NCBI RefSeq assembly: GCF_000517405.1
Contig: NZ_CP006568.1
Coordinates: forward strand, 930,001-994,000
Reading direction: 5' to 3'
Source: Candidatus Sodalis pierantonius str. SOPE
Lineage (GTDB): Bacteria; Pseudomonadota; Gammaproteobacteria; Enterobacterales; Enterobacteriaceae
Length of the DNA stretch: 64,000 bases
In this document: positions 19,578 to 28,907 of the stretch, piece by piece
Position numbering within the stretch: the first letter of the stretch is position 1
Layout: the number at the start of each line of letters is the position of its first letter
Notes under the pieces: model-generated
Told to the model about the DNA's origin: nothing
Seen by the model: only the letters and a program-made list of their open reading frames with translations
Database searches by the model: none
Made by a program: the position numbers and the translations under genes

Positions 19578-19945
19578 ATGGACTACGAATTTTTACGCGA
19601 CACCACCGGTCTCAGGTCATCGTCAAATTCTCCATGGGCCATGAGGCCATCGGGCATTGGCTGAATGACGAAGTAAAGGGCGATATGGCGCTGCTGGCTG
19701 ATGTGGAGCGGCGTTTACTGAGCCTATCCGGCTCCCTGGCGCAGTGGCAGCACATCGGCCATGAATATACCCTGCTTATTGACGCTGAAGAGGTCATGGT
19801 GCGCGCCAACGGCATATCGGTGGAGTGCGACGATCTGGAAGAGGGGCTCAGTTATTACGATGAAGAAAGTCTGTCGCTGTGCGGCAGCGACGATTTTCTG
19901 CTGATGCTGAAGCGGTATCGCCAGTTTATTCATACCGGCGGATGA
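19578..19945 (+). pseudogene. yacL: YacL family protein, frameshifted
   Basis: A small conserved enterobacterial protein of unknown function. The start MDYEFLRDTTG (ATG 19578) is in a different frame from the rest (QVIVKFSMGHEAIGHWLNDE to RQFIHTGG). About one base is missing around 19610. The remainder matches E. coli YacL well, including YYDEESLSLCG. Position after acnB is as in E. coli. Confidence 0.88.
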
Positions 19946-20036
19946 AGCGCGGGCCGAGGTTGCTTACCCCGGCCCGCCTGAGTTTCTCGTGGCTTGCTTT
20001 GAACCGCGCGGCCAACGTTACCGGCAAGGCCGGGGG

Positions 20037-20833
20037 TTATATTACGGGCAGGTTGCGGCCGTAATAAATTTCCTGCATCTCTTTGTAAAGGAGATCGGTA
20101 ATTGCTTTGCGCTCGTCCGCGCTGAGATCGTCCGGCCTGGCATTGAAAAGATAGTGTTTTAGATCGAAATCTTTCAGCATCATCTTGGTGTGAAAAATAT
20201 TCTCCTGATACACATTGACGTCCATCATGTGATAGAGCGCTTTCATGTCCTTGGACATAAAATTCTGAATCGAGTTGATCTCATGGTCGATATAATGTTT
20301 TACCCCGTTGATATCGCGGGTAAAGCCGCGCACGCGGTAATCCATGGTGACAATATCCGACTCCAACTGATGGATCAGGTAATTAAACGCTTTTAACGGG
20401 GAAATGACGCCGCAGGTCGATACTTCTATATCGGCGCGGAAAGAGTGCACAGGCCGCCCTCGGGATGGTTTTCCGGGTAGGTATGCACACAAATATGGTT
20501 TTTATCCAGATGCGCCACCACCGATTCCGGCAGCGGCCCGGGATGTTCGGACGTGTCGATGCTGCCGGGGTCGACCGACTCCTCGCTGACCAATATGGTC
20601 ACGCTCGCGTCCTGCGGCTCGTAGTCCTGGCGGGCAATGTTCAGGATATTGGCGCCTATCATCGAGCAGGTTTCGTTGAGAATTTCCGTCAGACGATTGG
20701 CGTTATATTGTTCGTCAATGTAGGCGATATAGCCGTCACGGTCGTCCGCCGTTTTGGCATAACAAATATCGTAAATACAAAAACTCAGGCTCTTGGTCAG
20801 ATTATTAAAGCCGTGTAGTTTTAGCTTCTGCAA
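20037..20833 (-). pseudogene. speD: S-adenosylmethionine decarboxylase proenzyme, doubly dead
   Basis: SpeD makes the aminopropyl donor for spermidine and must self-cleave at Lys111-Ser112 to form its pyruvoyl group. The TTG start (GGGGG site upstream) and KLKLHGFNNLTKSL match E. coli. Residue 112, the pyruvoyl-forming serine, reads Asn (HLDKNHICVHTYPE; AAC codon). Separately, two extra bases (CT) after GGLCT near 20441-20445 shift the frame. The C-terminal half (FRADIEVSTCGVISPLKAFN to YYGRNLPVI) continues in the other frame. Either lesion alone should abolish activity. Confidence 0.95.
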
Positions 20834-20861
20834 TTTGGTTCACCCCCTTATAAATACCGTT

Positions 20862-21718
20862 TCAGCGGGAAGCTGATAAGGCATTCAGCAAATATTGCGG
20901 CAGGGCGAAGCTGCCGTTATGGATCGCCGCATTATAGTAGCGGCAGGTCAGGCCGGTCTTGTCGATACGCGCCGCCAGGGTCGTGGTGTCGAGCTGGCGT
21001 AGCGCCGGATTTTGACTGGCCCAGGCGAAGGTCATAATACCACCGTAATAGGTCGCACCGCCGCCTGATAAAAACTGACGTCGCTAAAATAGTGACGAAG
21101 TTTCCGGTGGCTATTGACCGATTCCTCCTGCTGTAAAAAACACACGCCGTTCTGCGCGACGAAAATGCCGTCTTGATTAAGACAGCGCGCGCAGCCCTGA
21201 TAGAAATCAGAGGTAAACAGGCTTTCTCCCGGCCCGATAGGGTCGGTGCAGTCGGAAATGATGGTATCGAATTTCTCGCTGCTTTGGGAAACAAAATCCA
21301 CACCGTCGGCGATCACCAGCGTAAAACGTGGGTCGTCAAACGCGCCCGCGTTGTGGCTTGGCAAATATTTTTGGCAGAAGGTCACCACGCCGGCATCGAT
21401 CTCAACCATGGTTATTTGCTCTACGCCGGGATGACGGCTGACTTCACGCAGCATCCCGCCGTCGCCGATGATGAGCACTTTTTTGGCGTTGCCATGGGCG
21501 ATGAGCGGCACATGGGCCATCATCTCATGATAGATAAACTCATCGCGCTCGGTGGTCTGTACCACGCCGTCCAGTGCTATGACCCGGCCCAATGCGGCGT
21601 TTTCAAATATCACCAAATCCTGCTGGCCGGTGGTTTCCCGGTACAGGACGTTATCCACGGCAAAATATTGGCCGAAATGATCGTGTAACGTTTCGTGCCA
21701 GGTTTCTTGGTTGGACAT
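20862..21718 (-). pseudogene. speE: Spermidine synthase, broken
   Basis: SpeE transfers the aminopropyl group to putrescine. The start at ATG 21718 (MSNQETWHETLHDHFGQYFA) has an AAGGAG site. Two residues are missing in the Gly-rich nucleotide loop (VLIIG-DGGMLREV, where E. coli has IIGGGDGAM). One C is missing at about 21055, shifting the frame after FYQAAV. The true C-terminus (TYYGGIMTFAWA to LLNALSASR) continues in the other frame to 20862. It lies just upstream of speD, as in the E. coli speED operon. Confidence 0.94.
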
Positions 21719-21827
21719 GTCTGGCTGCTCCTTGGCAAGTCCGCCATGAAAAAACAGCGCAATATGATAGCTAACTCTGCCCGCGGTTGCACGGTTAAAT
21801 TTCGTGCAAAGGGGCTTTGAGAGCGTA

Positions 21828-21925
21828 TTATTTGGCGTAGGCGAGTAAACCGAGAGAGTTAGTCGCCAGCGATTTGCATTTTTTCGCCGATGGTAAGGGG
21901 ATGCCGCTGAGGTCACGGTAGCTGT
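21828..21925 (-). pseudogene. yacC: YacC family protein, 3' part (split by IS5)
   Basis: This fragment encodes the C-terminus DSYRDLSGIPLPSAKKCKSL up to AYAK and a TAA stop. It joins exactly to the 5' part at 22981-23239 when IS5 copy 1 and one 9-bp repeat (GGTAGCTGT) are removed, giving about 115 residues. It sits upstream of speE, as in E. coli. Confidence 0.9.
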
Positions 21926-22980
21926 CGCTTTGTTGAATAAATCCGAAATTTGTGACGACTTCCTCCCTATCAGGGCGATTGTTACATGATGCGGACGCTG
22001 TTTGGCATTCCTAACAGCGTGATCCGGTTAAGCGCTTTGACCATTGCCATAGCCTCACCTACCTGCGCGTCATAGTCATGCAGACTCAGATGACCACCCA
22101 GAAGTGTTTTAAACCGGAACATGGCCGTTTCAGCCAGTGAACGCCGGTGATAACCTACTTTCTTTTTCCAGGTATCGTTATTGCCGCTCAGATGCTGATT
22201 TGCCACCGCATGGTTACGCTCATGGTATCGAGCTGGCCAATATTGCGCACCACTTCGCGGTGGGATAAGCGGCTTTATTTTTTTCCTCAGCAGAGCATCA
22301 TGACAGTAACGCGTATCGTAAGCACTGTCAGCCGACGCTTCCCTGATTTTCCGGTGGGTTTGGTTAATCAGCCCGGGCAGCGCCTGCGCATCTGTCGTAC
22401 CACTTAGCGATAAATCGGCACAGATAATTTCATGTGTCGCGCTATCTACTGCCAGATGAAGCTTGCGCCATACTCTGCGCCTCTCAGCCCCATGCTGCCT
22501 GACTTTCCATTCGCCTTCGCCGAAGATTTTCAGGCCGGTGCCATCGATGACCAGGTGTGAGATTTCGCCGCGGGTTGGCGTTTTTATGCTGATGTCGACG
22601 GTTTTTGCTCGTCGGCTGACCAGAGAGTAATCTGGGCAGCGCAGCGACAGCCCCATCAGTTTAAAAATCGCGTCAACGAAACCCTGTAACGCCCGGAGCG
22701 AAAGGTTAAACACGCGCTTTATCATCAGAACCGTGGTAATGGCCATATCGGTGTAGTGAAGCGGCCGGCCACGATGTTCAGGTGGTGTACTCTCAGTCCA
22801 TGCAGCAATGGCAGACTCATCAAGCCATACTGTCAGGTCCCCCCGCTGCCTGAGCGCATTGTTGTATGCGGGCCAATTGGTGATTTTAAACTTTTGCTTT
22901 GCCATGGGGACCTGATGTTGAAACGAATGTAGTGATCAGAGCCGCCAGTCACCTAAAAGTTCGATTTATTCAACAAAGCC
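21926..22980 (-). mobile_element. IS5-family (IS903 group) element, copy 1
   Basis: 1055 bp with terminal inverted repeats (GCTTTGTTGAATAAATC at both ends, the outermost base differing). The 9-bp target duplication GGTAGCTGT is at 21917-21925 and 22981-22989. It is inserted in yacC. Five copies in this window have the same length and orientation (minus). Confidence 0.97.
21982..22905 (-). CDS. IS5/IS903-type transposase, copy 1
   Basis: 307-residue DDE transposase starting MAKQKFKITNWPAYNNALRQ, closely related to the IS903/IS102 transposase. Catalytic residues are visible in HLVIDGTGLK (Asp), ADSAYDTR (Asp) and SLAETAMFRFK (Glu). Intact. Confidence 0.97.
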   Translation of the reverse strand: MAKQKFKITNWPAYNNALRQRGDLTVWLDESAIAAWTESTPPEHRGRPLHYTDMAITTVLMIKRVFNLSLRALQGFVDAIFKLMGLSLRCPDYSLVSRRAKTVDISIKTPTRGEISHLVIDGTGLKIFGEGEWKVRQHGAERRRVWRKLHLAVDSATHEIICADLSLSGTTDAQALPGLINQTHRKIREASADSAYDTRYCHDALLRKKIKPLIPPRSGAQYWPARYHERNHAVANQHLSGNNDTWKKKVGYHRRSLAETAMFRFKTLLGGHLSLHDYDAQVGEAMAMVKALNRITLLGMPNSVRIM

Positions 22981-23239
22981 GGTAGCTGTCTTCGCCCAGT
23001 GCGCGCATATCATAGGCGGCGTAATTGCTCAAATCCCAGCGGTTTTGCTGGGCGAAAATCAAGATGGCGCGGCGGATTTGCTCATTGGGCATATCCGCAT
23101 AGCCGCAATTATTCTTGAGATAGACGAACACCGCCGTCAGGTCGGCCATATCTTCCGCTTCGTTTTCCGTCAGCGCCTGCGCGGCACTGGATATCCCCAG
23201 CAGGCCCAGCAATAACATCACCAATAAGGTGTTTTTCAT
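22981..23239 (-). pseudogene. yacC: YacC family protein, 5' part (split by IS5)
   Basis: Encodes a signal peptide (MKNTLLVMLLLGLLGISSAA) followed by NEAEDMADLTAVFVYLKNNC and WDLSNYAAYDMRALGEDSYR, matching E. coli YacC, a small exported protein related to type II secretion pilotins. The start is placed at 23239 because the signal peptide begins there; an ATG seven codons upstream is possible. IS5 copy 1 interrupts after GEDSYR. Confidence 0.9.
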
Positions 23240-23467
23240 AGTGAAACTCAATTCAATCATTATACTTTGACGTTATCATATTTCAAGATAGACGCCTTCA
23301 ATTATTTAAATCGCAGGGCGGTCATTCCTCATTATGGAACATGAAAAGGAACTTGCACCACAGCGGCCACTCTCTTCCCGGTTCTGCTCACGCCGACACC
23401 TACCCTTCGGCACGCTAACAAGGTTCCATTAGGGCAATGGCAGGGGGTGTCGCGCCTCGGTTGCAGT

Positions 23468-24609
23468 TTAAGCCAGGCGTTCGAGCCTATCACAGGCCCA
23501 GCGCCATTGGCGATTGACGGCGCGCAGCCTAACCTCATCGGAAACCAGCTCCGCCAGCGCGAGCAGCGTTTGCGCCTGCGTGGCGTCCAGCGCGCGGGGT
23601 TGATAATCAATAACGCATAATGACCCCAACGCAAAGCCATCGGGATCGACTATCGGCGCGCCCGCATAGAAGCGAAAGTTAGGCGGGTTCGCCACCGCCG
23701 GGTTGTCAGCAAAAAGCGTCTCGCGCGACAGGTCGTTGACGGCGAACACGTCTTTTTGCAAGACGGTGTGATTGCAAAAAGCCCAACTGCGCGGCGTTTG
23801 CGTCAGTTTCAGCCCCTGTCGTGACTTAAACCACTGGCGTGTGGGGGTCAGTAGCGTCATCAGCGCGACAGGCATGTGCAAATTCTGGCTGGCAAGCCAG
23901 GTTAACCGGTCAAAAGCTGCCTCGGGGGCGGTGTCCACCAAACCGGAGCGGTCCAACGCTTCCAGCCGTTGGCTTTCATTAGCGGCCAGGGGGAAGGACA
24001 CCGGCAATTCCATGCGTTCAATCGGGGGCGTGATATCGCTTAAGGCATCGCGAATGGCCAGAGGGAGCTGCTCGGCGGAGGTTACCTGGACCGCGATGGC
24101 GGGGCGCGATTGGCGTCCGTTGCTGTGGCGTCGGCGTCGTTCACGGCCATTAGCCGCGTCAGTCCCAGAGCGGGATGGGCCGCCAGATGAGACAGCAGAG
24201 AAAGTCGCTCCGCGCGCGCGTCCGCCAGATCGACCACCACCACCGCCGGCAGCCGGTGGCCGATGGCGAAAGCGGTCGCGTAAACGTCGTCAACGGCGCC
24301 TTCGCCGACCGTGGACAGCAGCCCTTCAAGCAGCGGGCGGCGCGCCGGCGAGGCGAGCAGGATGACCCGTGCCGATGAAAGCTTCGGTGCCCGATCGTTC
24401 TTCTTCGCCATAAAGGCCAGGACATCGGCGCGGTGGACGCGGCGATGGCCCCCGGGGGTTTTCCACGAGGCCAAGGCCCCGCCTTCGATGAACAGTTGGG
24501 CGGTACGTACCGAAATACCGAGCAACTGCGCGGCCTGGGTCGTGGTCAGGATATCGTTAGCCATAATTTCTACTGCCGGAAATGGGTTCTTCTCTGAAGC
24601 TTGATGCAT
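23468..24609 (-). pseudogene. HTH (MerR/excisionase-type)-GAF regulator, frameshifted
   Basis: The N-terminal part (ILTTTQAAQLLGISVRTAQL, then KTPGGHRRVHRADVLAFMA) is a winged-helix HTH_17-type DNA-binding domain. An Ala/Leu-rich segment (VVVVDLADA) suggests a receiver-like fold. The C-terminal frame holds a GAF domain (DRLTWLASQNLHMPVALMTL, FYAGAPIVDPDGFALGSLCV). The frame changes near 24110 within DADATATDANR/AIAVQVTSAEQL, so the two were one protein of about 375 residues. It is divergent from the GMC oxidoreductase at 24861, and an AT-rich 250-base region between them (TTTGATATATTTGACAAAT) could be the shared promoter. The start may be 24609 or 24564. Confidence 0.7.
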
Positions 24610-24860
24610 TTTTTCTCAATGATCAATTTTTATGTAAATTAACTCAAATTTGATATATTTGACAAATTTGATAGCCGATCTTATAGTCTCTTCGCGCGGC
24701 CTGTGCCGCGACGTTGCAGTTCTCTGGCAGCGGGCGCCGGAGTTGTCGTCTCTTCATTTCAAGGTTGGTCCGCCTTCACGCTGCCTCACGGTCCCTAAAG
24801 AAGACTTGCAGACGGAGTGACCTGATAAGTGATTTTTTCGCTGAAAAATCCTATGCGGCC

Positions 24861-26425
24861 ATGACGACGGACGTCGGCGGCAACGAGGTGCATGGACGAT
24901 TCGATTTTATCGTGTGCGGCGCAGGACCTTCCGGTTCGGTCGTCGCGGCGCGCCTGGCGGAAAACCCGCACGTGCGCGTACTGCTCGTCGAAGCCGGGGG
25001 TGGCGACGACGTGCCCGAAGTGATGGATCCGGCCAAATGGCCCCTGAATCTGGGTTCGGAGCGCGACTGGGCCTTCGTCGCACAGCCCAACTCACATTTA
25101 AACGGTCGGGCCATTCCGCTTAACATGGGTAAGGTGCTCGGCGGTGGATCGAGCATCAATGTCTGCGTCTGGGCGCGCGGTCATCAAAACGATTGGGAAA
25201 ACTACGCCGCCGATGCGGGGGATAAAGACTGGGGCTATGAATCGGTCCTCGGCATCTATCGCCGTATCGAGGACTGGCAGGGAGCGCCCGATCCGCTGCG
25301 CCGCGGCGTGGGGGGACCGGTGCATGTACAGTCCGCCGGCAACCCGCAGCCGATTGCCAGGGCAATGGTGGACGCCGCCCGCTCTCTGGGCGTGCCGGCG
25401 TTCGACAGCCCCAACGGGAAAATGATGGAAGGGCGGGGCGGCGTGGCGATAAACGATTTGATCATTAAGAACGGGTGGCGCTCCTCCATCTTCCGTTCTT
25501 ATGTGTATCCGCTCATGGGGCGGCCCAATCTGACGGTTTTAACGCGCACCCTGGTAAGCAAGCTTATCTTTCAGGGCAAGAGCGTGGTCGGCGTGGAGGT
25601 GATAGAGGCGTCGGCGACGCGTCGCTACTGGGCAGAGCATGAAGTCATACTTTCACTGGGCGCCATCCATACGCCCAAAGTATTGATGCAGTCCGGCATC
25701 GGTCCGGCGGACGAGTTGCAGCGCCACGACATCCCGGTGGTGCAGCATTTACGGGCGTGGGTCAGAACCACCAGGACCATGTCTCCTTTGGTTGTATCTT
25801 CGTGTATCGCACACCGCAGCCGATCGGGCATGGCGGTTCCGAAACCACTCTGTATTGGAAAAGCGAAGTCGGGCTGGCGCGTCCCGATATGTTCCATTGT
25901 CAGGTCGAGTTTCCCGTGCCGAGCGCGGAAACGGCGGCCCTGGGGGTGCCCGAGCATGGATGAACGATGTTCGCGGGCCTTACCCATCCAAAAAGCCGCG
26001 GGCTACTGCTGCTTTCCGGCCCTGATGTGGACGATCCGATACGCATAGAGGCCAACACGCTATCGCATCCCGACGATCTCAGGATGGCGTTTGCCAACAT
26101 CGCGCTTTGCCGGGAGCTGGGCAACTCATCCGTCTTTCACCGCTTGGTCAAGGGCGAGTCACTACCGGGCAATCTCAGTCCCCAGGCGATGAAGGCTTAT
26201 GTGCATAATTCGGCGGTGACCTACTGGCACCAATGCTGCACGGCCAAAATGGGGCGGGACGCGATGTCGGTGGTAAACAGCCGCTTAAAGGTCTACGGCA
26301 TCGATAGGCTTCGCCTCGCCGATGCGTCTATTTTGCCTAATGTCCCTAGCGGCAATACCATGGCGCCGTGCGTGGTGATAGGCGAAAGGACGGCGCACAT
26401 GATTAAGGCCGACCACCGTCTCTAG
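24861..26425 (+). pseudogene. GMC-family oxidoreductase, two frameshifts
   Basis: FAD-dependent choline/glucose dehydrogenase-like enzyme. The FAD-binding loop is FIVCGAGPSGSVVAARLAE. The GMC signature region GKVLGGGSSINVCVW and the second signature near GAIHTPKVLMQSGIGP are clear. The C-terminal motif NSAVTYWHQCCTAKMG has the catalytic His. The frame shifts after VVQHL (about 25750), continues as GVGQNHQDHVSFG in another frame, and shifts again near 25960 to FAGLTHPKSRGLL. The ATG at 24861 is the likely start, since no good site lies upstream. The genes E. coli has next to hpt (cueO, gcd) are absent here. Confidence 0.87.
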
Positions 26426-26771
26426 CGATGGGGCGGTGCGACTAAAGGCGTCCATGAGCGCTCATTGGCGCCTTCATCGCATCGTTGATGGCGTGCTCAT
26501 ATGCGCTAGGTCCATCACGCCCTTACCTCCGCCGTTAGCTCAACTGGCGGCGCTTCGGGTGGCCAAACGGCAGCGAAAAGCAGCAGTTTGTTGTTATGTT
26601 TTCAGCCCATCCGGCCACCTTCCCTGATATAATCCCTCGCCTAAAGAGGCTCTCATGCAGGTTGCGTTGTGCCTGATTGTGCAAGACTCCCTAGAGCAAT
26701 CGAGCAATAACGAGTATTCCTGTCTGCCTGCTAGCGTTTTAACTGAATAATATCAGTGTTATAGGTAATTT
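26426..26771. other. Intergenic region before hpt
   Basis: About 345 bases with no credible gene. The last 80 bases are AT-rich (TTTTAACTGAATAATATCAG) and likely contain the hpt promoter. A CATGAGCGCTCATTGG palindrome lies near 26453 and could be the end of an old terminator. Confidence 0.45.
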
Positions 26772-27314
26772 ATGGAACATCATGTGGAAGTCATGATCTC
26801 CGTACAAGAGATCGCCAAGCGCATCGCCGAACTGGGGCAGTCCATCAGTGAACATTATCGCGATAGCGGCAGCGAAATGGTGCTGGTCGGTTTATTGCGG
26901 GGGTCGTTCATGTTTATGGCCGATCTCTGCCGCGCGGTCACCGTGTCGCATGAAGTGGATTTCATGACCGCTTCCAGCTACGGCAGCGGCATGAGCTCAA
27001 GCCGCGATGTGAAAATCCTGAAAGATCTTGATGAGGATATCCGCGGCAAGGATGTGTTGATTGTCGAAGATATCATCGATTCCGGCAACACCCTGAGCCG
27101 GGTGCGCGAGATCCTCGCTTTGCGCCAGCCAAAATCCCTCGCCATTTGCACATTGCTGGATAAACCGGATCGCCGAGAAGTCAAGGTAACGGTGGAGTGG
27201 GTGGGCTTTACCATTCCCGATGAGTTCGTCGTCGGTTACGGTATCGATTATGCCCAGCGTTACCGCCATTTACCTTATGTTGGCAAAGTAGTGACGGCTG
27301 TAGAATCCGCCTAA
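26772..27314 (+). CDS. hpt: Hypoxanthine phosphoribosyltransferase
   Basis: Purine salvage enzyme that makes IMP from hypoxanthine and PRPP. 180 residues, starting MEHHVEVMISVQEIAKRIAE. The PRPP-binding signature DVLIVEDIIDSGNTLS and the purine-contact segment PDEFVVGYGIDYAQRYRHLP are intact. Homologous over its full length to E. coli Hpt. A single-gene unit with no lesion. Confidence 0.97.
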   Translation: MEHHVEVMISVQEIAKRIAELGQSISEHYRDSGSEMVLVGLLRGSFMFMADLCRAVTVSHEVDFMTASSYGSGMSSSRDVKILKDLDEDIRGKDVLIVEDIIDSGNTLSRVREILALRQPKSLAICTLLDKPDRREVKVTVEWVGFTIPDEFVVGYGIDYAQRYRHLPYVGKVVTAVESA

Positions 27315-27653
27315 GCCGATAGGTCGTGCAGGAAGATTGGCGACCGGGTAAGCAAGACCACAGGGAGGATGGGCGCGGCACGCCTGTGGGAAGCGGCCAA
27401 GGTATTTGCCACCAATAAACGGGCGCCAGGCATGGAAAACTTGCGTTCCCTTATGGGGTCATTGGCATAGCAAACCGTTCGCTCTAACCGCGCGCCCGGG
27501 GGGGGGATGCGCGGGGGGGGGGGGTCAATGACAATCATCACTGAGGCTGAGTGGTATAAATAGAGTTTATACTGCTACGTTATAAAATGTGCTGTTGCCT
27601 CAATAAACATCACAACAGCCTGTCGATCCTGAACCACAAATCCCGCTTGACAG
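27315..27653. other. Intergenic region with long poly-G tracts
   Basis: No gene recognised. It contains runs of nine G (27498-27506) and twelve G (27513-27524) separated by ATGCGC, the longest homopolymers in the window. The following 120 bases are AT-rich up to IS5 copy 2. Confidence 0.8.
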
Positions 27654-28708
27654 CGCTTTGTTGAATAAATCCGAAATTTGTGACGACTTCCTCCCTATCA
27701 GGGCGATTGTTACATGATGCGGACGCTGTTTGGCATTCCTAACAACGTGATCCGGTTAAGCGCTTTGACCATTGCCATAGCCTCACCTACCTGCGCGTCA
27801 TAGTCATGCAGACTCAGATGACCACCCAGAAGTGTTTTAAACCGGAACATGGCCGTTTCAGCCAGTGAACGCCGGTGATAACCTACTTTCTTTTTCCAGG
27901 TATCGTTATTGCCGCTCAGATGCTGATTTGCCACCGCATGGTTACGCTCATGGTATCGAGCTGGCCAATATTGCGCACCACTTCGCGGTGGGATAAGCGG
28001 CTTTATTTTTTTCCTCAGCAGAGCATCATGACAGTAACGCGTATCGTAAGCACTGTCAGCCGACGCTTCCCTGATTTTCCGGTGGGTTTGGTTAATCAGC
28101 CCGGGCAGCGCCTGCGCATCTGTCGTACCGCTTAGCGATAAATCGGCACAGATAATTTCATGTGTCGCGCTATCTACTGCCAGATGAAGCTTGCGCCATA
28201 CTCTGCGCCTCTCAGCCCCATGCTGCCTGACTTTCCATTCGCCTTCGCCGAAGATTTTCAGGCCGGTGCCATCGATGACCAGGTGTGAGATTTCGCCGCG
28301 GGTTGGCGTTTTTATGCTGATGTCGACGGTTTTTGCTCGCCGGCTGACCAGAGAGTAATCTGGGCAGCGCAGCGACAGCCCCATCAGTTTAAAAATCGCG
28401 TCAACGAAACCCTGTAACGCCCGGAGCGAAAGGTTAAACACGCGCTTTATCATCAGAACCGTGGTAATGGCCATATCGGTGTAGTGAAGCGGCCGGCCAC
28501 GATGTTCAGGTGGTGTACTCTCAGTCCATGCAGCAATGGCTGACTCATCAAGCCATACTGTCATGTCCCCCCGCTGCCTGAGCGCATTGTTGTATGCGGG
28601 CCAGTTGGTGATTTTAAACTTTTGCTTTGCCATGGGGACCTGATTTTGAAACGAATGTAGTGATCAGAGCCGCCAGTCACCTAAAAGTTCGATTTATTCA
28701 ACAAAGCC
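27654..28708 (-). mobile_element. IS5-family (IS903 group) element, copy 2
   Basis: 1055 bp, same ends as copy 1. 9-bp target duplication GCTTGACAG at 27645-27653 and 28709-28717. It separates hpt from the AT-rich island; hpt and can are adjacent in E. coli. Confidence 0.97.
27710..28633 (-). CDS. IS5/IS903-type transposase, copy 2
   Basis: 307 residues, intact. It differs from copy 1 mainly by Met for Leu at residue 24 (GDMTVWLDE). Confidence 0.97.
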   Translation of the reverse strand: MAKQKFKITNWPAYNNALRQRGDMTVWLDESAIAAWTESTPPEHRGRPLHYTDMAITTVLMIKRVFNLSLRALQGFVDAIFKLMGLSLRCPDYSLVSRRAKTVDISIKTPTRGEISHLVIDGTGLKIFGEGEWKVRQHGAERRRVWRKLHLAVDSATHEIICADLSLSGTTDAQALPGLINQTHRKIREASADSAYDTRYCHDALLRKKIKPLIPPRSGAQYWPARYHERNHAVANQHLSGNNDTWKKKVGYHRRSLAETAMFRFKTLLGGHLSLHDYDAQVGEAMAMVKALNRITLLGMPNSVRIM

Positions 28709-28907
28709 GCTTGACAGTAGAATCTGATGTCAAAGCAGACCTTGAGAATACCAAGACGCTCGATGGTGGATCAAAGTCTATTATAGCGTAAACATTTTTG
28801 GCAATTGCAATTAAAACCCTATGCATGTAAGCAATCAGAGGGCGATTACTGTCATTGTTAGCGCAATTGCCGCGACGCTGCCATGGCGCAATATGGGTAA
28901 CGGTAGT

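Noticed and set aside
22147..22407. 86-codon plus-strand frame found inside every IS5 copy
   Set aside because: It lies entirely antisense to the transposase, is conserved only because the element is, and has no start signal.
24714..24860. N-terminal extension of the GMC oxidoreductase
   Set aside because: The upstream codons are Arg/Ser-rich and precede the conserved start region. The family begins near the FAD loop, so ATG 24861 is preferred.
26519..26560. tRNA-like segment (GTTAGCTCAACTGG) before hpt
   Set aside because: It resembles a D-arm, but no acceptor stem, anticodon arm or T-arm can be folded around it.
27311..27541. Pro-rich minus-strand frame over the poly-G tracts
   Set aside because: The G runs force Pro codons and there is no homology or ribosome site.
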